Shown: one piece after another, positions 47,035 through 55,634 of the stretch
Numbering within the stretch: the first letter of the stretch is position 1
Layout of the letters: every line of letters begins with the position of its first letter
NCBI RefSeq assembly: GCF_900110575.1
Contig: NZ_FOEF01000002.1
Coordinates: 620,001 to 684,000 of the forward strand
Length of the DNA: 64,000 nt
DNA from: Amycolatopsis saalfeldensis
Lineage (GTDB): Bacteria; Actinomycetota; Actinomycetes; Mycobacteriales; Pseudonocardiaceae
Reading direction: 5' to 3'
Position numbers and translations under genes: made by a program
The notes under the pieces: model-generated
Told to the model about the DNA's origin: nothing
Database searches by the model: none
What the model saw: only the letters and a program-made list of their open reading frames with translations

Positions 47035-48495
47035 ATGAAGGACCTCCACATCGACGGGATCTGGACCGAAGCGTCCGACGGAGCGCGAGCCGAAGTGCTC
47101 AACCCAGCTGATGGCGAAGTGCTGCAGACCGTGGCCGTCGCCGGGCCGGCCGAGGTCGGCGCCGCCGTCACCGCCGCCCGCCGCGCGTTCGACAGCGGGC
47201 CCTGGCGCCGAACCACCACGAGCGAGCGGGCTGATCTGCTGACCCGCATCGCCGCCCTGCTGCAGCGCGACCGCGAAGACCTCGCCCGCACCGAAAGCCT
47301 CGACACCGGCAAAACGCTGGCCGAGGGCCGCATCGACGTGGACGACGTCACCGCCGTCTTCCGTTATTACGCGAGCCTCACCGACGCCGGGCGCGTCGTG
47401 GACACCGGGAACCCGAAGGCGATCAGCCGGATCGTGCACGAGCCGGTGGGCGTGTGCGCGCTGATCGCGCCGTGGAACTACCCGCTGCTGCAGATGTCCT
47501 GGAAGGTCGCGCCGGCGCTGGCCGCGGGCAACACCGTGGTGCTCAAGCCGAGTGAGGTCACCCCGCTGACCACCGTCGCGCTGGTGGCGCTGGCCGAGGA
47601 GGCCGGGGTGCCCGCGGGCGTGGTGAACCTGCTGCTCGGACCCGGCCCGGTGGGCGCCGCGCTGGTCGAGCACCCGGGGGTGGACCTGGTGTCGTTCACC
47701 GGCGGGCTGGCCACCGGCGAGAAGATCATGGCCGCCGCCGCGCGCGGGGTCCGCCGGGTGGCGCTGGAGCTGGGCGGCAAGAACCCCAACGTGATCTTCG
47801 ACGACGCCGATTTCGGCACCGCGCTCGACTACGCCCTCGCCGCCGCGTTCGTCCACTCCGGACAGGTCTGCTCGGCCGGCGCGCGGCTGATCGTCCAGGA
47901 CGGGGTGCACGACCGGTTCGTCGACGAGCTGGCCGCGCGGGCCGACCGGATCCGGCTCGGCCGCGGCCTCGACCCGGGCACCGAAGCGGGGCCGCTCGTG
48001 TCGGCCGCGCACCGCGCGAAAGTCGAGGGCTACATCGCCGGCGCGATCGAGGCCGGCGCGACGCTGCGAGCGGGTGGCGCACGGCCGGCCGAAGAACACC
48101 TGCGTCACGGATTCTTCTTGCGCCCCACGGTGTTTTCCGGCTGCACCCGGGAGATGGCAGTGGTGCGGGAGGAGGTGTTCGGGCCGGTCGTCACGGTCGA
48201 GCGGTTCGCCGGTGAAGCCGAGGCGATCGAGCTGGCCAACGACACGGACTACGGGCTCGCCGGCGCCGTCTGGACCTCGGACGCCGGCCGCGCCCAGCGT
48301 GTCGCCGGAGCCCTGCGCCACGGCACCGTGTGGATCAACGACTACCACCCGTACCTGCCCCAGGCCGAATGGGGAGGCTTCGGCAAATCCGGCATCGGGC
48401 GTGAGCTCGGCCCTTCGGGGCTGGACGAGTACCGCGAGGCCAAGCACGTCTACCACAACATCGACCCCGCGCCCCAGCGCTGGTTCAAGGGCTGA
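47035..48495 (+). CDS. betB: Betaine aldehyde dehydrogenase
   Basis: A 486-residue aldehyde dehydrogenase with all key residues: Asn148 (APWNYP), Lys171 (VVLKPSE), Glu245 (ALELGGKNPN) and the nucleophile Cys279 (SGQVCSAG). The C-terminal LPQAEWGGFGKSGIGRELG is typical of the BetB/GbsA group. It oxidises betaine aldehyde to glycine betaine with NAD(P). ATG 47035 with GGGAAGG 4 bases upstream. First gene of a run with a permease and choline dehydrogenase, which supports the substrate. Confidence 0.88.
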   Translation: MKDLHIDGIWTEASDGARAEVLNPADGEVLQTVAVAGPAEVGAAVTAARRAFDSGPWRRTTTSERADLLTRIAALLQRDREDLARTESLDTGKTLAEGRIDVDDVTAVFRYYASLTDAGRVVDTGNPKAISRIVHEPVGVCALIAPWNYPLLQMSWKVAPALAAGNTVVLKPSEVTPLTTVALVALAEEAGVPAGVVNLLLGPGPVGAALVEHPGVDLVSFTGGLATGEKIMAAAARGVRRVALELGGKNPNVIFDDADFGTALDYALAAAFVHSGQVCSAGARLIVQDGVHDRFVDELAARADRIRLGRGLDPGTEAGPLVSAAHRAKVEGYIAGAIEAGATLRAGGARPAEEHLRHGFFLRPTVFSGCTREMAVVREEVFGPVVTVERFAGEAEAIELANDTDYGLAGAVWTSDAGRAQRVAGALRHGTVWINDYHPYLPQAEWGGFGKSGIGRELGPSGLDEYREAKHVYHNIDPAPQRWFKG

Positions 48496-48532
48496 ACCCT
48501 GCTCCCCCACCCCCACCCGCGAGGACAAAACG

Positions 48533-50095
48533 ATGACCACACGATCCAAGCCGGCCGGTGAGGGATCCGCCGGGTCCGACAGCTCCGAACTCGCGAAGTT
48601 CGGCTACCGCCAGGAACTCGAACGCTCCCTCGGCTCCTTCTCCAGCTTCGCCGCCGGTTTCAGCTACATCTCGATCATGACCGGCGTGTTCCAGCTGTTC
48701 TTCTTCGGGTTCGGCTCCGGCGGCCCGGCCTTCATCTGGACCTGGCCGCTGGTGTTCGTCGGCCAGCTCGCCGTGGCGCTGTGCTTCGCCGAACTGGCCG
48801 GCCAGTTCCCGCTCGCGGGCTCGGTCTACCAGTGGGCCAAGCAGATCGCGAAGCCGGTGACCTCGTGGCTGGCCGGCTGGATCATGATCATCGGCGCGAT
48901 CGTGACCGCCGCGGCCGTCGCGGTGGCCTACCAGATCATCCTGCCGCAGGTGTCCACGGCGTTCGAGATCGTCGGCAGCGACGCCGACGCCGGGCTGACC
49001 TCGACGCCCGGCGGCGCGCAGAACGCGATCATCCTCGCGCTCGTGCTGGTGGTGTTCGCGACCGTCGTGAACATCATCGGCGTCAAGCTGATGGCGAAGA
49101 TCAACAACTTCGGCGTGGCGGTCGAGCTGATCGCGAGCGTGCTGCTGATCATCGCGCTGGCCGTGCACATCAAACGCGGGCCGGGGCTGGTGTTCGACAC
49201 CCACGGCACCGGGGCCGGCCAGCCGCTCGGCTACCTCGGCGCGTTCCTGGTGGCGTCCCTGATGAGCGCGTACGTGTTCTACGGCTTCGACACCGCGGGC
49301 TCGCTCGCCGAGGAGACCACCCAGCCGCGCCGGCACGCGCCGCGCGCCATCCTCCGGGCGCTCACCGCGGCGTTCCTGGTCGGCGGGCTGATGATGCTCG
49401 TCGGCATGATGGCGGTCGGCGACCTCAACGCCAATGAGCTGAGCACGTCCGGCATGCCGTACCTGCTCAAGAGCACGCTGGGCACCGGGCTCGGCGACGC
49501 GTTCCTGATCTGCTCGGCGATCGCGATCACCGTGTGCTGCCTGGCCGTGCAGACCGCGGCCATCCGGATGACGTTCGCGATGGCCCGTGACGGACGGCTG
49601 CCGTTCAGCAAATCGCTCTCGAAGGTGTCCCCGCGGTCGAAGACGCCGGTGGTGCCGGCCCTGATCACCGGCGGGCTCACCGTGGTGGTGCTGCTGATCA
49701 ACCTCGGCAACCAGCGCGCGTTCTTCGTGCTCACCTCGACGGCGATCGTCCTGTTCTACATCCCCTACCTGATGGTCACCGCCCCGATGCTGCTGCGCCG
49801 CCTGCGCGGGCAGTGGCCGCGGCCCGGGCACGGCCCGTACTTCAAGCTCGGCCGCTGGGGCACGCTGGTGAACCTGGTCGCCGTGCTCTACGGGGCCGGC
49901 ATGACCGTCAACCTGCTCTGGCCGCGGCCCGAGGTCTACGGCAGCGACCACTGGTACTTCCAGTGGGGCGCGGTGCTGATCACCGCGCTGATCGCCGTGG
50001 CCGGCGGCGTCATGCTGCTGATCCGGCGCAAGCGCTGGGCAGCCGGGCATTCGGGCACTGGACCCTCGGAAGCCCCCGAAGCCGTGACCGGATAG
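48533..50095 (+). CDS. APC superfamily permease, candidate choline/betaine importer
   Basis: A 520-residue protein with about 12 membrane helices. The N-terminus ELERSLGSFSSFAAGFSYIS and the helix-1 region, plus SLAEETTQPRRHAPRAIL after helix 6, match the amino acid/choline transporter branch of the APC superfamily (yeast Hnm1/Uga4-like). Between betB and betA, so choline or another quaternary amine is the likely cargo (inference). ATG 48533, 37 bp after betB; the stop is 12 bp before betA, so one operon is likely. Confidence 0.8.
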   Translation: MTTRSKPAGEGSAGSDSSELAKFGYRQELERSLGSFSSFAAGFSYISIMTGVFQLFFFGFGSGGPAFIWTWPLVFVGQLAVALCFAELAGQFPLAGSVYQWAKQIAKPVTSWLAGWIMIIGAIVTAAAVAVAYQIILPQVSTAFEIVGSDADAGLTSTPGGAQNAIILALVLVVFATVVNIIGVKLMAKINNFGVAVELIASVLLIIALAVHIKRGPGLVFDTHGTGAGQPLGYLGAFLVASLMSAYVFYGFDTAGSLAEETTQPRRHAPRAILRALTAAFLVGGLMMLVGMMAVGDLNANELSTSGMPYLLKSTLGTGLGDAFLICSAIAITVCCLAVQTAAIRMTFAMARDGRLPFSKSLSKVSPRSKTPVVPALITGGLTVVVLLINLGNQRAFFVLTSTAIVLFYIPYLMVTAPMLLRRLRGQWPRPGHGPYFKLGRWGTLVNLVAVLYGAGMTVNLLWPRPEVYGSDHWYFQWGAVLITALIAVAGGVMLLIRRKRWAAGHSGTGPSEAPEAVTG

Positions 50096-50107
50096 CGAAG
50101 GAGAACC

Positions 50108-51766
50108 ATGAGCGGCGAAAGCTACGACTTCGTCATCGTCGGCGGCGGCTCGGCGGGCTGCGCGCTCGCGAACCGGCTGTCGGCCGACCCGGCCACCAAG
50201 GTGCTGGTGCTCGAGGCCGGTCGCGCCGACGCCAAGTGGGACGTGTTCATCCACATGCCCGCGGCGCTGACCTTCCCGATCGGCAGCCGGTTCTACGACT
50301 GGGGCTACCGCAGCGAGCCCGAGCCGCACATGAACCGGCGGCGGATCTACCACGCCCGCGGCAAGGTGCTCGGCGGGTCCAGCAGCATCAACGGGATGAT
50401 CTTCCAGCGCGGCAACCCGCTCGACTACGAGCGCTGGGCCGGCGACCCCGGAATGTCCACTTGGGACTACGCGCACTGCCTGCCCTACTTCCAGCGCATG
50501 GAGAACTGCCTCGCCGACGCGCCGGACGGGCAGTGGCGAGGACACAGCGGCCCGCTGGAGCTGGAGCGCGGGCCGGCGACCAACCCCCTGTTCCAGGCGT
50601 TCTTCGACGCCGCCGTCCAAGCCGGCTACCCGCGCACCGACGACGTCAACGGCTACCGGCAGGAGGGCTTCGCGGCCTTCGACCGCAACGTGCGCAAGGG
50701 CCGCCGCCTCTCGGCCGCCCGCGCGTACCTGCACCCGGTGCTGCACCGGCCGAACCTGACGGTCAAGACGCACGCCTTCGTCTCGCAGGTCCTCTTCGAC
50801 GGCACGCGCGCGATCGGCGTCGAGTACTCGCAGGGCCGCGGCGCGCCGGGCGAGGTGTACGGCAAGGAGATCATCCTGTGCGGCGGCGCGGTCAACACGC
50901 CGCAGCTGCTGCAGCTGTCGGGCGTCGGCAACGCGGCCGAGCTGGAGCGCCTCGGCATCGACGTCGTGCGCGACCTGCCCGGCGTCGGCGAGAACCTGCA
51001 GGACCACCTCGAGGTGTACATCCAGTACGCCTGCAAGCAGCCGGTGTCCATGCAGCCTTCGCTGGCGAAGTGGAAGCGGCCCTACATCGGCGCACAGTGG
51101 CTGTTCCTGCGCTCCGGCCCGGCCGCGACCAACCACTTCGAGGGCGGCGGTTTCGTCCGCAGCAACGAAGAAGTCGCGTACCCGAACCTGATGTTCCACT
51201 TCCTGCCGGTGGCCATCCGCTACGACGGCTCGGTGCCGGCCGGCGGCCACGGCTACCAAGTGCACGTCGGCCCGATGTACGCCGACACCCGCGGCACGGT
51301 CAAGATCACCTCGACCGACCCGCGCCGGCACCCGGCGCTGAAGTTCAACTACCTGTCCACCGAGAACGACCGCCGTGAGTGGGTGGAGGCGGTGCGGGTG
51401 GCGCGCGGGATCCTCAACCAGTCCGCGCTCGACCCGTACAACGGCGGCGAGATCTCGCCCGGGCCCGAGGTGGAGACCGACGAGCAGATCCTCGACTGGG
51501 TCGCGAAAGACGCCGAGACCGCGCTGCACCCTTCCTGCACCGCCAAGATGGGCGTGGACGAGCAGTCCGTGGTGGACCCCGCCACCATGCGGGTCCACGG
51601 CACCGAGGGGCTGCGGGTGGTCGACGCGTCGGTGATGCCCTACATCCCCAACGGCAACATCTACGCCCCGGTGATGATGACCGCCGAGAAGTCCGCAGAC
51701 CTGATCCTCGGCAACACCCCGCTCGCCCCGATCAAGCAGCCCTTCCACCGCCACCTCCCCGCGTAA
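50108..51766 (+). CDS. betA: Choline dehydrogenase (GMC oxidoreductase)
   Basis: A 552-residue GMC flavoprotein. FAD-fold [10 protein letters not shown] at 11-20, the GMC signature [19 protein letters not shown] near 87-105, a second signature [17 protein letters not shown] near 258-274, catalytic His474 ([11 protein letters not shown]) and Asn517 (IPNGNIY). It oxidises choline to betaine aldehyde. ATG with GAAGGAGA 3 bases upstream. Last gene of the betB-permease-betA operon, followed by a hairpin terminator. Confidence 0.92.
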   Translation: MSGESYDFVIVGGGSAGCALANRLSADPATKVLVLEAGRADAKWDVFIHMPAALTFPIGSRFYDWGYRSEPEPHMNRRRIYHARGKVLGGSSSINGMIFQRGNPLDYERWAGDPGMSTWDYAHCLPYFQRMENCLADAPDGQWRGHSGPLELERGPATNPLFQAFFDAAVQAGYPRTDDVNGYRQEGFAAFDRNVRKGRRLSAARAYLHPVLHRPNLTVKTHAFVSQVLFDGTRAIGVEYSQGRGAPGEVYGKEIILCGGAVNTPQLLQLSGVGNAAELERLGIDVVRDLPGVGENLQDHLEVYIQYACKQPVSMQPSLAKWKRPYIGAQWLFLRSGPAATNHFEGGGFVRSNEEVAYPNLMFHFLPVAIRYDGSVPAGGHGYQVHVGPMYADTRGTVKITSTDPRRHPALKFNYLSTENDRREWVEAVRVARGILNQSALDPYNGGEISPGPEVETDEQILDWVAKDAETALHPSCTAKMGVDEQSVVDPATMRVHGTEGLRVVDASVMPYIPNGNIYAPVMMTAEKSADLILGNTPLAPIKQPFHRHLPA

Positions 51767-51779
51767 CCCACCTCGCCTC

Positions 51780-51817
51780 ACGGACACCCGGGCCCGCACC
51801 CGCGCCCGGGTGTCCGT
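51780..51817 (+). terminator. Terminator hairpin after betA
   Basis: Perfect 14-bp stem ACGGACACCCGGGC (51780-51793) with GCCCGGGTGTCCGT (51804-51817), 10-base loop, 13 bp after the betA stop. No T-tract. It separates the bet operon from the ferredoxin promoter. Confidence 0.75.
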
Positions 51818-51890
51818 CATGCCCGGGTCAGGGGCGCCGGGAGCCGTTGCGGGCCCGGAAAATCCCGCCGGATCTACCGGTTCGTAACCC

Positions 51891-51957
51891 TTGACGGAGC
51901 CCGGTAGCCGATTCAGACTTGTTGCGTATCGCGTCTCGCGTTCCTTAATACGCAACT
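51891..51957 (+). promoter_or_regulatory. Ferredoxin promoter with inverted TTGCGTA boxes
   Basis: TTGACG (51891-51896), a 17-base spacer and CAGACT (51914-51919) make a good promoter. Directly after it, GTTGCGTAT (51921-51929) and ATACGCAAC (51948-51956) form a perfect 9-bp inverted repeat with an 18-base gap. The right half extends to TAATACGCAACT (51946-51957), identical to the element before gbcA. The site overlaps the expected start of transcription, so a repressor is the simplest model. Confidence 0.7.
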
Positions 51958-51985
51958 CCCTTACGGCTCTTCTCGGAGGCTCTCG

Positions 51986-52303
51986 ATGCAACGCGCGTGC
52001 ACAGTGGACGAACTGCCGCCCGGCGAATCCGTCCGGATCGCGGGCCCCGAGCCGATCGCGGTGTTCAACGCCGACGGCGAGCTCTACGCGATCGACGACA
52101 CCTGCAGCCACCAGGACGCGTCGCTGTCCGAGGGCTGGCTGGAGGGCTGCTTCGTCGAGTGCCCGCTGCACGCGGCGCTGTTCGACCTGCGGACCGGGAT
52201 GCCCTCGTGCCTGCCCGCGAAGAAGCCCGTGCGCACGTACCCGGTACTGGTGGACGAAGGCGTCGTCTACGTGCAGTCCGACGCCCGGGAGCACGCGGCG
52301 TGA
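51986..52303 (+). CDS. Rieske [2Fe-2S] ferredoxin (oxygenase component)
   Basis: A 105-residue soluble Rieske ferredoxin of the bacterial dioxygenase type. Cluster ligands are Cys40/His42 (CSHQDASL) and Cys59/His62 (CPLHAALFD), the second motif shortened as in BphF/CarAc-type ferredoxins. It would carry electrons from the FAD reductase encoded next (4-bp GTGA overlap) to an oxygenase; none is in this operon, and GbcA at 44924-46045 shares its promoter element. Confidence 0.88.
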   Translation: MQRACTVDELPPGESVRIAGPEPIAVFNADGELYAIDDTCSHQDASLSEGWLEGCFVECPLHAALFDLRTGMPSCLPAKKPVRTYPVLVDEGVVYVQSDAREHAA

Positions 52304-53469
52304 AGAGCGTCGCGATCATCGGCGCCTCGCTGGCCGGGGCCCGCGCCGCGCAGGAGCTGCGGGCGCAGGGGTTCGACGGGCGGGTCGTGCTGGTCGGCGA
52401 AGAGCCGCACCCGCCCTACGACCGGCCGCCCCTGTCGAAGGCCTTCCTCGCCGGCACGGCGTCGCGCGAGTCGCTGGACCTGCTCGACGCCGACGACACG
52501 GCGTCGCTCGAACTGCGGCTGGGCACCCGCGCGGAGCGGCTCGACCCGGCCGCCGGAAGGGTGGTGCTCTCCGACGGTGAGCTGGCCGTCGACGGAGTCG
52601 TGCTCGCCACCGGCGGGCGTGCCCGGACGCTGCCGGGGACCGAGGGCATCGCGGGCGTCCACGTGCTGCGCACGCTCGAGGATTCCTTGGCACTGCGGGA
52701 AGAACTCGTGCCCGGGGCGCGGGTGGTGATCGTCGGCGCGGGGTTCGTCGGCGCCGAGGTCGCGTCCACCGCGCGGACGCTGGGCCTCGACGTCACGGTG
52801 CTGGAAGCGCTGGAAACGCCGCTCGCCCGGGTGCTCGGCCCGCGGCTCGCGCAAGCCTGCGCGGGCCTGCACGCCCGGCACGGCACGACGTTGCGCTGCG
52901 GCGCCGCCGTCGAAACCCTGCTGACCACCGGCGGTCGGGTCACCGGGGTCCGGCTGGACGGCGGCGAGGAGCTGCCCGCGGACGTGGTGGTCGTCGGCAT
53001 CGGCATGGTCCCGGCCACGGAGTGGCTCACCGGCTCCGGCCTCGAGGTCGGCAACGGCGTGCACACCTCCAGCGGCCTGGTCACGAAGCTGCCGAACGTC
53101 GTCGCGGTCGGCGACGTCGCGGCGTACGCCCACGCGGAAACCGGCGTCCGGCACCGGCACGAGCACTGGACGAACGCGAGCGAACAGGCGCCGGTGGCCG
53201 TCGCGAACCTGCTGGCCGGGCACGTGACGAGGCAGTACGCCCCGAGCGGGTACGTCTGGTCCGACCAGTACTCCGGTATGCTCCAGCTCGCCGGGCACCC
53301 CGAGCCCGGCGACGAGGTGGTGTTCGTGGAGGGTACGGCCGAGGACGGCGCGTTTGTCGCGACGTATCAGCGAGACGGCGCCACCGTCGGGGTGTTCGCG
53401 CTCAACAGCGCCAAGCAGTTCACGCGCTTGCGCCGCCAGGCCCTGCGGCGGCCGGCCTCCGTGGCCTGA
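52300..53469 (+). CDS. FAD-dependent NAD(P)H:ferredoxin reductase
   Basis: A 389-residue reductase of the oxygenase-coupled type (BphG/RedA-like). FAD motif IIGASLAGARAA at 6-17, the PYDRPPLSKAFLAG block at about 44-57, NAD motif VVIVGAGFVGAEVA near 143-156, and the C-terminal GDVAAYAH plus reductase tail (SDQYSGMLQLAG). GTG 52300 overlaps the ferredoxin TGA by 4 bp, so the two are a coupled electron-transfer pair. The lysR gene follows after 15 bp. Confidence 0.9.
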   Translation: MKSVAIIGASLAGARAAQELRAQGFDGRVVLVGEEPHPPYDRPPLSKAFLAGTASRESLDLLDADDTASLELRLGTRAERLDPAAGRVVLSDGELAVDGVVLATGGRARTLPGTEGIAGVHVLRTLEDSLALREELVPGARVVIVGAGFVGAEVASTARTLGLDVTVLEALETPLARVLGPRLAQACAGLHARHGTTLRCGAAVETLLTTGGRVTGVRLDGGEELPADVVVVGIGMVPATEWLTGSGLEVGNGVHTSSGLVTKLPNVVAVGDVAAYAHAETGVRHRHEHWTNASEQAPVAVANLLAGHVTRQYAPSGYVWSDQYSGMLQLAGHPEPGDEVVFVEGTAEDGAFVATYQRDGATVGVFALNSAKQFTRLRRQALRRPASVA

Positions 53470-53484
53470 CCCCGGCCGCCGGGG

Positions 53485-54354
53485 ATGGAGCGCCGCCAGC
53501 TGGAGTACTTCCTCGCCGTGGTCGACCACGGCGGGTTCACCAACGCGGCGCGGCGGCTGCACGTCGCCCAGCCCTCGTTGTCCCACGCGGTGCGCACGCT
53601 GGAGAAACAGCTGGGCGGCCTCCTGTTCCACCGCCTGCCGCACGGCGCCGAGCTGACCGCGGCGGGCACCGCGCTGGTCGCCCCGGCCCGTCAGATCCTG
53701 CGTGACCTCAGCACCGCGGACGCGGCCGTGCGCGAGGTGCTCGGGCTCGGCGGCGGGACGCTGGACATCGCTTCGCAGACCACCCTGGCCGTCGACCCGC
53801 TGGCCGCGATGCTGGGCCGGTTCCGCGCCGCGCATCCCAAGGTGCGGGTGCGCGTCCGGGCGCCGGAGACCGGGTCCGACGTGCTCAACCGCGTCCGCGA
53901 CGGGCAGAGCGAGGTCGGGCTCGTCGAGTCCGGTTCGGACCCGGCCGGGCTGGCCGGGGTGGACCTGGCCGAGCAGGAGGTGTTCGCGGTGCTGCCCGCG
54001 GCCTCCCCGCGCACCGCGGCCCTGCCGCAGGCCGACCTGGCCGAACTGGACCTGGTCACCACCCCGCCGGGCACCGCCACCCGCTGGCTCGTCGAGGACG
54101 CGCTGCGCGGCTCCGGCCGTGAACCGCGCATCGTCGTCGAGACCGAGCACCGGGCGATGATGGTCCCGCTGGTCCTCGCCGGCGCCGGCGCGGCACTGCT
54201 CCCCCGCGCCATGGCCGAGGACGCCCGCCGCCAGGGCGCGGTGATCGTGCCGCTGCTCCCCCGCCTCGTGCGGCGCGGCCGGCTGGTCTGGCGCGCGGGC
54301 CCGCTTTCCCCGGCCGCGGAGGAATTCGTCGCGCTGGTCCCGAAAGACTCGTGA
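53485..54354 (+). CDS. LysR family transcriptional regulator
   Basis: A 289-residue LysR protein. The winged helix at residues 1-60 is MERRQLEYFLAVVDHGGFTN, then AARRLHVAQPSLSHAVRTLEKQLGG, with a LysR substrate domain after about 90. Same strand and 15 bp behind the ferredoxin reductase gene, so it may be cotranscribed; whether it controls that operon is unknown. Its last codons and stop contain GACTCGTGAG (54346-54355), the same word as the arms of the inverted repeat at 33033-33097. Confidence 0.88.
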   Translation: MERRQLEYFLAVVDHGGFTNAARRLHVAQPSLSHAVRTLEKQLGGLLFHRLPHGAELTAAGTALVAPARQILRDLSTADAAVREVLGLGGGTLDIASQTTLAVDPLAAMLGRFRAAHPKVRVRVRAPETGSDVLNRVRDGQSEVGLVESGSDPAGLAGVDLAEQEVFAVLPAASPRTAALPQADLAELDLVTTPPGTATRWLVEDALRGSGREPRIVVETEHRAMMVPLVLAGAGAALLPRAMAEDARRQGAVIVPLLPRLVRRGRLVWRAGPLSPAAEEFVALVPKDS

Positions 54355-54363
54355 GGCCCGCGG

Positions 54364-54714
54364 TCACGGCCGATGGGGGGAGCTGATGCGCATCAGCCGG
54401 CTGTCGGCCCAGTCTTCGAGCCGGGTCGGCCGGATGGTGCCGGGGTCGTGGGGCTGATCGAGATCCGCGACGATCTCCGCCAGCACGGCCGCGCGTTCGG
54501 CCGAGTCGGTGACCGGCGTGGCCCGCGCGGGCAGATCCGCGCGGATCCCGTTCTCGAGGTGGAAGGTGAAGGTGGGATCGGCGAGCAGGTTCGCGGCGCC
54601 GCCCGTGCGGCCCAGCGTCGTGATGTCGATGGCCCGCCGGATCGGATCGGGCAGGCGCGACGAAGACGCGTCCCGCGCGGGGTCGCTCCATCCGGTCGGG
54701 TCCGGAGTGCTCAT
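54364..54714 (-). CDS. Possibly internally deleted deazaflavin-dependent reductase-like protein
   Basis: A 116-residue protein. The beginning (PIRRAIDITTLGR) and the end (ANLLADPTFTFHLENGIRAD ... AERAAVLAEIVADLD) look like the two ends of the DUF385/deazaflavin-dependent nitroreductase family. The roughly 30-40 residues that normally lie between, including the cofactor-binding strands, seem absent at LGRTGGAANLL. The ATG at 54714 overlaps the upstream SDR stop by 4 bp, so it is still translated in an operon. It may be inactive. The family assignment is tentative. Confidence 0.5.
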   Translation of the reverse strand: MSTPDPTGWSDPARDASSSRLPDPIRRAIDITTLGRTGGAANLLADPTFTFHLENGIRADLPARATPVTDSAERAAVLAEIVADLDQPHDPGTIRPTRLEDWADSRLMRISSPHRP

Positions 54715-55490
54715 GCGGTCTCGGCTTGGAGGGCGGGGCCGAGGAGGAGTCCCCCGTCGATGACGTACTCCGAGCCCGTGATGAACGAGGCGTCCGAGGA
54801 CGTGAGGAACAGGAGAAGCCGGGTGACGTCGGCCGGTTCGCCGAGCCGGGGGACGGCGAACGGCCGGGGTGAGTAGAACTCGGCGATGGCCGCGGTGGCG
54901 CCGGCCGCCGGTTCGTGGATGAAGGCGGTCGAGATCACGCCGGGGTGGATGGTGTTCACCCGGATGTCGTCGCGGCCGAGTTCGAGCGCTGCCGTTTGAG
55001 TGAGTCCTCGTAGGGCCCACTTGCTGGCGACGTACGGCGCGTAGTGCGCAGTGCCGCCCAGGCCCATCGTCGAGGCGATGTTGACGATGGCTCCCCCGGC
55101 GGCACGGCGCAGAGCGGGGGCTGCGGCCTTGATGCCGAGGAAGGTCCCGGTGAGGTTGACGTCGAGGATGCGCGACCAGGTGGCCTGGTCGGTGTTTTCG
55201 ATTGTCGCCGGCGGGTTCTGCACGCCCGCGTTGTTGACGAGCACGTTCAGGGCGCCGAACGCGCTCTCGGCGGCCAGCACGGCGGCGGACCACGAGCTCT
55301 CGTCGGTGACGTCCAGGCGGGCGAAGCGGGCGCGGGGCCCGAGCTCGTCGGCGAGAGCGGCGCCGCGTTCGGCGTCGATGCCGCCGATCACCACGTTCGC
55401 TCCCTCCGCGTGAAAGGCGCGCACGTGGCTCGAGCCCTGGCCGCCGGTTCCACCGGTCACGAGCACGGTCTGGTTGTCGAAGCGGGGCAA
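54711..55490 (-). CDS. SDR family oxidoreductase
   Basis: A 259-residue classical SDR (3-oxoacyl reductase/steroid dehydrogenase-like). Cofactor motif TGGTGGQG (12-19), NNAG near 86-89, catalytic Ser/Tyr/Lys in IASTMGLGG and YVASK, and a C-terminal FITGSEYVIDGG typical of FabG-like SDRs. It is divergent from the TetR gene, with paired dyads between. It is coupled to the truncated reductase-like gene by an ATGA overlap. Confidence 0.9.
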   Translation of the reverse strand: MPRFDNQTVLVTGGTGGQGSSHVRAFHAEGANVVIGGIDAERGAALADELGPRARFARLDVTDESSWSAAVLAAESAFGALNVLVNNAGVQNPPATIENTDQATWSRILDVNLTGTFLGIKAAAPALRRAAGGAIVNIASTMGLGGTAHYAPYVASKWALRGLTQTAALELGRDDIRVNTIHPGVISTAFIHEPAAGATAAIAEFYSPRPFAVPRLGEPADVTRLLLFLTSSDASFITGSEYVIDGGLLLGPALQAETA

Positions 55491-55552
55491 CAGCTGTTCC
55501 TTCGGTATGGGGGCAACCGGCCGGGACCATCGGTGATGAACGGCGGCCGATA

Positions 55553-55618
55553 GTGAGCCGGTCGACTCACCACTGCCCCGACGCTAGGCCGCCGGCAGTG
55601 GTGAGTCAAGCCACTCAC
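55553..55618. promoter_or_regulatory. Paired TetR operators inside a large inverted repeat
   Basis: Two 18-bp sites of identical form GTGAG-N8-CTCAC lie at 55553-55570 and 55601-55618. Overlapping them, a perfect 14-bp inverted repeat GACTCACCACTGCC (55564-55577) and GGCAGTGGTGAGTC (55594-55607) makes the whole region symmetric. It is in the 144-bp space between divergent SDR (55490) and TetR (55635) starts, so two regulator dimers can bind cooperatively. Confidence 0.75.
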
Positions 55619-55634
55619 CTCGTATGCTCGGCCC

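Noticed and set aside
48485-52294. A 1269-codon open frame on the minus strand
   Set aside because: It is antisense to the permease, choline dehydrogenase and ferredoxin genes, which all have clear motifs; the composition is low-complexity and has no start signal.
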